Shown here piece after piece: positions 1 through 5,894 of a stretch of 5,894 nt of DNA. The position numbers were made by a program, and so were the translations under genes. Numbering within the stretch: position 1 is the stretch's first letter; every line of letters starts with the position of its first letter. The stretch is from assembly GCA_003517945.1 (NCBI GenBank), contig DOZP01000357.1:2311-8204 (forward strand), given 5' to 3'. Source of the stretch: Porphyromonadaceae bacterium. Its GTDB lineage: Bacteria > Bacteroidota > Bacteroidia > Bacteroidales > Tannerellaceae. The notes below the pieces were generated by a model, which saw nothing but the letters and a program-made list of their open reading frames with translations, was not told where the DNA came from and ran no database searches.

Positions 1-3000
1 GGTACGGTCATAGATAATCTGAATGACCCTCTTCCCGGCACTAATATACGGGTCAAGGGCCTTAATATCGGAACAATTACGAATGCCGAAGGAGCATTTT
101 CCATTGAAGTACCTTATGCAAATGCCATCCTTATATTCTCTTATGTTGGCTACCAACCCAAGGAAGTTGCCCTGGAAGGTAAAACACAAATCAATGTCCA
201 ACTGATTGAAGACAGCAAAGCGCTGGAGGAAGTCGTGGTGGTAGGTTACACCACACAAAAAAAGGCCACGATTACAGGGTCTATCGCAACCATAACGACA
301 AAAGACCTGAAACAAAGCCCTACGGCAAACCTTAATAACGCATTAGCCGGACGCATGCCGGGTCTGATGGTAAACCAATTTGCCGGAGGTGAGCCGGGCG
401 TCGATATTTCCGAAATAAGAATCCGCGGCATGGGCACCTACGGCGATAAATCACCGATTGTTATCGTCGACGGAGTGGAACGTGAAATGAACTACCTGGC
501 GCCGGAAGAAATTGAAACGTTTACCATTCTGAAAGATGCATCCGCCACAGCGCCATACGGTGTACGCGGAGCAAACGGCGTTATCATCATCACCACCAAA
601 AGAGGCAAGGCGCAGGACAAAGCCACTGTAAACTTCAAGGCATCCGTCGGCACAAACAATCCGGTCAAGTTTCCTAACTATTTAGGATCGGCCGATTACG
701 CCACACTCTATAACGAAGCGATCATTAACAGCAACCCGGGGGTCGATCCGTCAAACCTTACCTTATTTTCAGATGCGGCTATTGCGAACTATCGCAAAGC
801 CAGGGGAGACAATTCGGATGGATTCGGCTACGATTGGGATTACTTCGATTATGCTTTTAAAACCGGGATACAGCAGGATTACAGCCTTTCCGTTCGCGGA
901 GGTTCCGATCGTGCGCGCTATTATGTTATGGCGAACTATTTCCAGCAGGATGGCAACTACAAGCATACCGACCTGACACGATACGATACGCAGGCCGTAT
1001 TTAAACGTTACAATTTCCGTGCAAACGTAGATGTAGATATTACCAATGATTTTTATGTAAAAGTTGATCTCGGCGCCCGCATTACGGACAGGAACGCCCC
1101 CGGAACGACGGCATCAAGGGTGATCGCAATTGCAAATACACAACCATCCTACCTGCCGATAACCCTCCCCGACAACGGAAACCCGGAAAATGAAAGTTAT
1201 GTGCTCAACAATCCCTACGGATTATTATACGGCGACTTTCTCCACCGTTATAATATTTTAGGCGAATTATCACGTACCGGTTATCGCAATGAAAAAAATA
1301 CGTACCTGAACGGTTCCTTTGCAATAGGGCATAAACTTGATTTCATTACCAAAGGCTTAAAAATAGAAGGCATATTCTCTTATGATGCTTCGGAAGGACG
1401 CTGGATCAGCCGGATGTTGGACAAACGCGAAGACGGTTATGCCAGCTACGGACGATACGCTACATTTCAGCCCGAAGAAGGGAATAGCGGCTCATACTAT
1501 ATGAACAATACATCCTACAACGGAAAATATAAATTAGGTAATCCGTGGTATGATACGGATGAGACGATAGGCAACAGCAATGATTACAACCCTTCGCAAA
1601 GTAAGACGTATTACCAGTTAAAACTGGATTATTTGCGCCAGTTCGGCGTACATGACGTATCCGCTTTGATCTTATTCAACCGTTCCACACGCAGCTACAA
1701 CAAAAAAGACGAAATCCATGTAGATTACCGGTACCAGGGAATAACCGGACGTTTAACTTACGGATATGATAACAAATACCTGGCCGAATTTAACATCGGA
1801 TATAACGGTTCCGAAAATTTCGCCCCGGGTAAACGATACGGTACATTTCCTGCCGGTTCGGTGGGATGGGTAATCTCCCGCGAATCATTTATGGAAAACA
1901 CGAAAGACTGGCTTGACAACCTGAAGATCAGAGGCTCATACGGATTAGTAGGCAGCGATAAAATTTCGGATAGTAATGAAGACCGTTTTGCGTACCTGCA
2001 ATTCTATACAACGAGAGATGCGGGCAGCTACCATTTTGGAGTCAATGAATTCGGGAATAACTACAGCGGACTTCAGGAAGGAAATTTTGCCAATCCCGAC
2101 CTGACATGGGAAAAATCCCGCAAACTGAACCTGGGTATCGACGCGTCTCTTTTCAACGAACGCCTCACATTGACAGTTGATTACTTCAAGGAACACCGTT
2201 ATGACATTATCACAAGCCTCAGCGGCGGTAATAAATTAGGATTCCCCGACATTGCAGGCAAAGACGCGCCGTTTATAAACTCCGGGATAGTAGACAATTA
2301 TGGTATTGATTTCGAAATCGGATGGAATGGGCGTATCGGCCGCGATTTCCGTTATTATATCAAACCTAATTTCACATTCGCCCGTAATAAAATTAAATTC
2401 ATGAATGAAATTTATTATGCAGACGAATACAGAAGGAATACGGGCAGGCGTATTGACGAATATTTCGTTTACATCACCGATCACTTCGTACGCGACCAGG
2501 AAGAGGCGGACAGACTGAATGCAATGAACGGCGGCAGCGGCTTCCAGCCTTGGGGTAGGCTATATCCCGGAGATGTTGTGTATAAAGACCTTAATGCAGA
2601 CGGCCAGATCGACGACGAAGGAGACCGCACATACATGGGATATCCGAGAACGCCTGAGATCCAATATGGTATACCTGTCGGCATTCAATACAAAGGATTT
2701 GACCTAAGCCTGTTGTTTCAGGGAGCCGCAAACAGCAGTTTATTGCTGGAAGGAGCCGCCGTATGGGATTTTCCCGCATACGAACAGGATCAGGTGGGAA
2801 AAGTAAAACCCATGCATCTGGACCGTTGGACGGAAGCCACCAAAGACGCCGCCAAATATCCGCGCCTGACTTACGGAGCCAATGACAACAACAAGAATAA
2901 AAACAGTAATTTATTCTTGTATGATGCATCTTATCTGCGTCTGAAGAACATTGAAATCGGATATTCATTGCCGAATAACACAATTAAATTTGCCGGTCTG

Positions 3001-3150
3001 CAAAATGTAAGAATATACCTGCAAGGGATGAATCTTCTGACATTTGATAAACTCGGAGACGTTGACGTAGACCCCGAAACAAAAAACGGAAGCGGAGACT
3101 GGTATCCGATACAACGTATTTTCAATTTTGGAATCGATATAACTTATTAA
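1..3150 (+). CDS. SusC/RagA-family TonB-dependent outer-membrane receptor, 5'-truncated by window edge
   Basis: This is the outer-membrane barrel of a nutrient-uptake complex. It imports oligosaccharides or similar ligands, handed over by its SusD partner, using energy from TonB-ExbBD. The frame is open from base 1, giving 1049 residues in the window. The GTG at 235 is an internal Val codon, not the start; the true start and signal peptide lie upstream. Residues 1 to about 72 are a carboxypeptidase-D regulatory-like domain (FSYVGY at 46-51). LEEVVVVGY (75-83) is the TonB-box-like segment typical of SusC. The plug domain follows, with an IRIRGMGTYG segment, IVIVDGVE, and the SusC signature YGVRGANGVIIITT (186-199). 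The rest is the beta-barrel. It contains the conserved late DLNADGQIDDEGD loop (863-875) and ends with alternating aromatic/hydrophobic residues and a terminal Tyr, as usual for barrels. Length fits the family (about 1000-1100). Substrate cannot be told from sequence. Confidence 0.96.
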   Translation, partial: GTVIDNLNDPLPGTNIRVKGLNIGTITNAEGAFSIEVPYANAILIFSYVGYQPKEVALEGKTQINVQLIEDSKALEEVVVVGYTTQKKATITGSIATITTKDLKQSPTANLNNALAGRMPGLMVNQFAGGEPGVDISEIRIRGMGTYGDKSPIVIVDGVEREMNYLAPEEIETFTILKDASATAPYGVRGANGVIIITTKRGKAQDKATVNFKASVGTNNPVKFPNYLGSADYATLYNEAIINSNPGVDPSNLTLFSDAAIANYRKARGDNSDGFGYDWDYFDYAFKTGIQQDYSLSVRGGSDRARYYVMANYFQQDGNYKHTDLTRYDTQAVFKRYNFRANVDVDITNDFYVKVDLGARITDRNAPGTTASRVIAIANTQPSYLPITLPDNGNPENESYVLNNPYGLLYGDFLHRYNILGELSRTGYRNEKNTYLNGSFAIGHKLDFITKGLKIEGIFSYDASEGRWISRMLDKREDGYASYGRYATFQPEEGNSGSYYMNNTSYNGKYKLGNPWYDTDETIGNSNDYNPSQSKTYYQLKLDYLRQFGVHDVSALILFNRSTRSYNKKDEIHVDYRYQGITGRLTYGYDNKYLAEFNIGYNGSENFAPGKRYGTFPAGSVGWVISRESFMENTKDWLDNLKIRGSYGLVGSDKISDSNEDRFAYLQFYTTRDAGSYHFGVNEFGNNYSGLQEGNFANPDLTWEKSRKLNLGIDASLFNERLTLTVDYFKEHRYDIITSLSGGNKLGFPDIAGKDAPFINSGIVDNYGIDFEIGWNGRIGRDFRYYIKPNFTFARNKIKFMNEIYYADEYRRNTGRRIDEYFVYITDHFVRDQEEADRLNAMNGGSGFQPWGRLYPGDVVYKDLNADGQIDDEGDRTYMGYPRTPEIQYGIPVGIQYKGFDLSLLFQGAANSSLLLEGAAVWDFPAYEQDQVGKVKPMHLDRWTEATKDAAKYPRLTYGANDNNKNKNSNLFLYDASYLRLKNIEIGYSLPNNTIKFAGLQNVRIYLQGMNLLTFDKLGDVDVDPETKNGSGDWYPIQRIFNFGIDITY

Positions 3151-3166
3151 TTAAAAAGAATAAATC
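3151..3166 (+). promoter_or_regulatory. A-rich translation-initiation region of the susD-like gene
   Basis: The 16-bp gap between the receptor stop (TAA, 3148-3150) and the ATG at 3167 is almost entirely A/T (ttaaaaagaataaatc) and has no GGAGG-like core. A/T-rich leaders without Shine-Dalgarno are normal in Bacteroidota. The short gap leaves no room for a separate promoter or terminator, so the two genes share a transcript. Confidence 0.5.
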
Positions 3167-5062
3167 ATGAATAAAATAAAAATTTCAGCCGTATTGATGA
3201 CATGCATGTTCGCGTTATTCACCGGATGCGATGACTATCTGGATAAAATGCCTGACGATAAAGTTGCCGAAGAAGAAGTGTTCACCCGGTACGAAAAAGT
3301 AGAACAATTAGTTTCAAATCTGTATGACAATGCCAAAAACGCAAATAAACCGCTTATCTATTTCAGCCATTTCGGAACGGCTGCCGTAACAGACGAATGT
3401 AGCGCCAGTAGTCACGAGGCCGCTATCCCGCACCAGTTTCACATAGGAAATTACGGCCCGTCGCAGGGAATGCCCGACAGAAGCTCCTGCGGACAATACT
3501 GGTGGGACCTGTACACCAAAATACGAAAAGCAAACATTATACTCGAAGGCATAAGGAAATACAACACGCCCGATAATCCGCAAATGGGACGCGACGGTGA
3601 TATTACGCGACGTATCGGGGAAACATTTTTTATGCGCGGATACCTTCACCTTTTGTTGTTACGTTCATACGGCGAAGTGGCGTACATAGACTATGTAGTT
3701 AACCCTGATGATAACATGGAATTCGAACAGTTATCCGCGCATAAAATTGTCGAACGGATTTGTGCCGATGCCGACTCTGCCTACAACCGGGTGGACGCAT
3801 TTAACGGAGGACAAACATTCGGCCGCGTAGATAAAGGCGCCTGCCTCGGCCTGAAAGCCATTGCCCGGTGGATCGCGGCAACTCCCATGTACAATGGCGG
3901 CAATATACCGAATGATACCCGCTTGTACAAAAGTGAATACGGATACGATGCCCAAAGATGGGAAGCGGCCAAAACAGCGGCAAAGGCAGTGATGGATTGT
4001 AAAGACAATAACGGAGGCCCCCGGTACAGCCTTTACTCGAAATTTGATGAAAACGATTTCGGCGACCTGAATAATCAAAGTACAAACGACAATAAGGTAT
4101 ATAAACGCCTGTGGCAAATGTTTTTTGATATGGATGCTATTCAGAGCGAGTGGGTCTGGTTCGCCACCAGAGATAAAGACACAGGTTGGTCCGGCGACGT
4201 CTTACCCCCTTCACAGGGCGGACATGCACGTCAGCGTCCACTCCAGCAACAGGTTGACGAATATGAATACGTAGGGCCCGACGGATATGGTTATCCTGTT
4301 TATTCCGATCGTGCCGTAGCCGACGGATATGATGATAACAATCCCTATGAAAGCGTAAAACGCGACCCCCGTTTCCACCGTGACATACGTTATCATGGCT
4401 CTGTGTACAGAAACGACATCTTAAATACGGCGGAAGGAAATGATGCGGTTAGCGGAAGCTATCTTGACAACGCTTCACATACAGGCTATTATCTTCGCAA
4501 ATTTTACAAAGACGGATGGAATCGCGGGGATGGCAGTCATAGCATCAACGGACCTGCCATCTGGCGTTTGCCGGAAATCATGTATATTTATTGTGAAGCG
4601 GTAAATGAAACAACAGGGCCCAATGACGAAATCTACAATATACTCAACGAAATACGCGCCCGTTCGTTTATGGCTCCGCTCCCGCCCGAAACAAAAACAA
4701 ATAAAACGTTGATGAATGAATATATACAACGCGAACGTCGCGTAGAGCTATTTTATGAAAATCATCGTATCTGGCATTGCAGGTTATACCTGGAACCGGA
4801 CGATTCGGGTGAACTGGCACAGGAAAATGCATACAAAAATGCCGACAGTTGGCCTTATCCGAGAACCCAGAGGTGGTCTCACGGCATGAAACCTGTTGAA
4901 GATCCTGACGGAAAGATAGAAGTAAACGGAAAAAAATACAAAATGCAACGCTTTGAAGTTCAGGACGGACGCATTTTCGAATCTCCCAAACACTACTTAT
5001 ATCCGATCATGGCAGACGAACTGAAACGAACGCCCGGATTGGTACAAAATCCGGGATGGTAA
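3167..5062 (+). CDS. SusD/RagB-family nutrient-binding surface lipoprotein
   Basis: This protein is a surface-exposed ligand-binding lipoprotein that sits as a lid on the upstream SusC-type barrel and delivers oligosaccharide or another oligomer to it. The protein has 631 residues, at the long end of the family. Residues 1-20 are a type II signal peptide with lipobox LFTG followed by the lipidated Cys21; CDDYLDK is the usual start of the mature SusD fold, with acidic residues right after Cys that fit surface export. The N-terminal helical (TPR-like) half shows WWDLYTKIRKANIIL and GETFFMRGYLHLLLLRSYG (151-169), both family landmarks. PLQQQVDEYE (358-367) matches the common P-T-Q-x-L-V-D-x-Y/F-E segment, followed by NPYE and KRDPRF. 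The C-terminal landmark RRVELFYENHRIW is at 524-536. The start is fixed by the signal peptide and the 16-bp distance to the receptor gene. Ligand is not predictable from these motifs. Confidence 0.96.
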   Translation: MNKIKISAVLMTCMFALFTGCDDYLDKMPDDKVAEEEVFTRYEKVEQLVSNLYDNAKNANKPLIYFSHFGTAAVTDECSASSHEAAIPHQFHIGNYGPSQGMPDRSSCGQYWWDLYTKIRKANIILEGIRKYNTPDNPQMGRDGDITRRIGETFFMRGYLHLLLLRSYGEVAYIDYVVNPDDNMEFEQLSAHKIVERICADADSAYNRVDAFNGGQTFGRVDKGACLGLKAIARWIAATPMYNGGNIPNDTRLYKSEYGYDAQRWEAAKTAAKAVMDCKDNNGGPRYSLYSKFDENDFGDLNNQSTNDNKVYKRLWQMFFDMDAIQSEWVWFATRDKDTGWSGDVLPPSQGGHARQRPLQQQVDEYEYVGPDGYGYPVYSDRAVADGYDDNNPYESVKRDPRFHRDIRYHGSVYRNDILNTAEGNDAVSGSYLDNASHTGYYLRKFYKDGWNRGDGSHSINGPAIWRLPEIMYIYCEAVNETTGPNDEIYNILNEIRARSFMAPLPPETKTNKTLMNEYIQRERRVELFYENHRIWHCRLYLEPDDSGELAQENAYKNADSWPYPRTQRWSHGMKPVEDPDGKIEVNGKKYKMQRFEVQDGRIFESPKHYLYPIMADELKRTPGLVQNPGW

Positions 5063-5073
5063 GCAACCATCAG

Positions 5074-5102
5074 AAAGGTGTGTCAAATGACACACCTTTT
5101 TT
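5074..5102 (+). terminator. Intrinsic terminator of the SusC/SusD transcript
   Basis: A perfect inverted repeat begins 11 bases after the susD-like stop codon. Bases 5074-5085 (aaaggtgtgtca) pair with 5088-5099 (tgacacaccttt), 12 possible pairs with the innermost A-T probably open to give a 4-base loop. The 3' arm runs into six T residues (5097-5102). The opposite strand has only a short T run (three T) after the stem, so it is mainly a + strand terminator. It separates the uptake pair from the oxidoreductase gene downstream. Confidence 0.9.
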
Positions 5103-5208
5103 CTTGCAAGAAATTTAAAAGTAATATTAAATACACATTTTTTTGTTAAAAATTGCTACGGGAAGACAAAATCATAACATTACATAAATGATTCTTCTTT
5201 TTTTTTTC

Positions 5209-5216
5209 TATATTTG
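5209..5216 (+). promoter_or_regulatory. Likely Bacteroidota -7 promoter element (TATATTTG) for the oxidoreductase gene
   Basis: TATATTTG is an exact match to the TAnnTTTG -7 consensus of the primary sigma factor in Bacteroidota. It lies about 110 bp downstream of the terminator and 83 bp upstream of the ATG at 5300, right after a run of ten T (5198-5207). At the expected -33 spacing (around 5184-5190) there is no clear TTTG, so the upstream element is weak or missing. Transcription would start at about 5220-5223, leaving a leader of nearly 80 bases. An AT-rich region can produce such a match by chance. Confidence 0.5.
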
Positions 5217-5220
5217 CGTG

Positions 5221-5299
5221 GTTTTGCGAAAACTTTTTTATGTTTTTTACAGGATCTAATTTCATTTTATTAAAATACTAATATAAAAACATCATTACA
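5221..5299 (+). other. Predicted untranslated leader of the oxidoreductase gene
   Basis: This AT-rich stretch lies between the inferred transcription start and the ATG at 5300. It has no Shine-Dalgarno core before the start codon (aaaaacatcattaca precedes it). It holds two small A/T-rich inverted repeats, GTTTT-GCG-AAAAC (5221-5233, followed by six T) and ATTTTA-T-TAAAAT (5264-5276). Both are too weak to call as regulators. I see no known riboswitch or small open reading frame in it. Confidence 0.35.
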
Positions 5300-5894
5300 A
5301 TGACAAACATTTCAAGAAGAAGCTTCCTTCAGAGAGGCGCAGCAGCGGCAGCAGCTTTTACGGTTGCTCCAAGTTCAATCTTAGGTAAAAGCCACGGATA
5401 TACCGCTCCGTCCGACAAACTGAACATCGCTTGTGTCGGTATCGGATCTATGGGTAATGCTAACCTGAAAGCGGTAGAAGGCACGGAAAACATCGTAGCG
5501 CTTTGCGATGTGGACTGGAAATATTCAAAACACGTATTCGACCGCCTGAAAAACGCCAAGAGATATTGGGATTTCCGGAAAATGTACGATGAAATGGGCA
5601 AAGATATCGATGCCGTGATCGTTGCTACGGCAGACCATACACATGCCATTATTGCCGCTGACGGAATGACATTAGGTAAACACGTATATGTTCAAAAACC
5701 GTTGACTCATTCGGTGTATGAATCACGTTTATTAACAAAGCTGGCTGAGAAATACAAGGTAGCCACTCAAATGGGTAACCAGGGCGCATCCGGCGAAGGA
5801 GTAAATCTTGTCTGCGAATGGATCTGGAACGGCGAGATCGGTGATATCAAAAAAGTAGAGTGCGCCACAAACCGTCCGATATGGCCGCAGGGAT
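5300..5894 (+). CDS. Tat-exported Gfo/Idh/MocA-family oxidoreductase, 3'-truncated by window edge
   Basis: This is an NAD(P)-dependent oxidoreductase of the Gfo/Idh/MocA group, which typically oxidises or reduces a sugar or cyclitol hydroxyl. The window holds 198 residues with no stop. The N-terminus has a twin-arginine signal SRRSFLQ (5-11) followed by a run of six Ala (14-19) and a hydrophobic stretch to about residue 28, so the folded, cofactor-loaded enzyme should be exported to the periplasm. The Rossmann fold follows: LNIACVGIGSMG (41-52) is the GxGxxG nucleotide loop, CD at 69-70 ends the second strand, and ATADHTHA is at 109-116. VYVQKPLTHS (129-138) is the EKP motif with Gln in place of Glu; Lys133 is the usual catalytic Lys. 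MGNQGASGEG (158-167) and TNRPIWPQG (190-198) mark a subfamily common in Bacteroidota and Planctomycetota. Missing: the rest of the substrate domain. Some members of this superfamily are GH109 glycosidases, but assignment to that or to a 3-dehydrogenase cannot be made from this fragment. Confidence 0.93.
   Translation, partial: MTNISRRSFLQRGAAAAAAFTVAPSSILGKSHGYTAPSDKLNIACVGIGSMGNANLKAVEGTENIVALCDVDWKYSKHVFDRLKNAKRYWDFRKMYDEMGKDIDAVIVATADHTHAIIAADGMTLGKHVYVQKPLTHSVYESRLLTKLAEKYKVATQMGNQGASGEGVNLVCEWIWNGEIGDIKKVECATNRPIWPQG

Noticed and set aside
23..205. 60-codon + strand open frame at the window start
   Set aside because: It is out of frame with the receptor's N-terminal domain, which reads cleanly from base 1 in another frame.
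2591..2983. 130-codon open frame on the - strand inside the receptor gene
   Set aside because: It lies wholly inside a strongly supported SusC coding region, its product has no recognisable domain and is Cys/Arg/Trp-rich in a way typical of an out-of-frame reading.
3731..4117. 128-codon open frame on the - strand inside the susD-like gene
   Set aside because: It is antisense to conserved SusD sequence, overlaps two other open frames on the same strand, and shows no family motif.
5221..5240. Small hairpin GTTTT-GCG-AAAAC followed by six T, resembling an attenuator in the leader
   Set aside because: The stem is only five base pairs, four of them A-T, with a three-base loop, so it is too weak to terminate transcription; likely chance in AT-rich sequence.
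5264..5276. ATTTTA-T-TAAAAT palindrome as a possible operator
   Set aside because: Pure A/T palindromes are expected by chance in this AT-rich leader, and nothing ties it to a known regulator.
5338..5357. GCA-type trinucleotide repeat as a possible phase-variable tract
   Set aside because: It encodes the Ala run of the Tat signal's hydrophobic region, is interrupted by GCG, and a trinucleotide repeat would not shift the frame.
5329..5649. 106-codon open frame on the - strand opposite the oxidoreductase
   Set aside because: It covers the Tat signal and Rossmann motifs of the + strand gene; the Ala-rich end is only the complement of the GCA-repeat Ala codons.

Overview
The window looks like a piece of a Bacteroidota (probably Bacteroidales) chromosome. 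The evidence is a SusC/SusD gene pair with the family's characteristic motifs, start sites preceded by A/T-rich sequence with no Shine-Dalgarno core, and a TAnnTTTG-type -7 promoter element. All genes are on the + strand, and base composition and codon use look even throughout. I see no sign of recent transfer, no mobile element, no RNA gene and no CRISPR array.

Layout: (1) 1-3150, a SusC/RagA-type TonB-dependent outer-membrane receptor. Its 5' end (signal peptide and start codon) lies outside the window. (2) 3167-5062, a complete SusD/RagB-type surface lipoprotein, 16 bp downstream of the receptor and clearly co-transcribed with it. (3) 5063-5299, a 237-bp intergenic region with a strong intrinsic terminator right after susD, then an AT-rich stretch holding a likely promoter and an untranslated leader. 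(4) 5300-5894 (runs off the edge), the N-terminal 198 residues of a Tat-exported Gfo/Idh/MocA-family NAD(P)-dependent oxidoreductase.

How they work together: the SusC/SusD pair forms an outer-membrane complex in which the lipoprotein captures an oligosaccharide (or other oligomer) and the barrel imports it using TonB energy. The oxidoreductase sits behind its own promoter and a terminator, so it is probably a separate transcription unit, yet it may act on the imported sugar in the periplasm. In Bacteroidota, exported relatives of this enzyme are known in routes that oxidise or cleave sugars through keto intermediates. That link is inference here, because no glycosidase, DUF1080 protein, transporter or regulator is visible in the window.

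Nothing here is clearly a new system. The points most worth a second look are the pairing of an uptake complex with an exported sugar oxidoreductase, the promoter/terminator architecture between them, and the QKP variant of the oxidoreductase's EKP motif.
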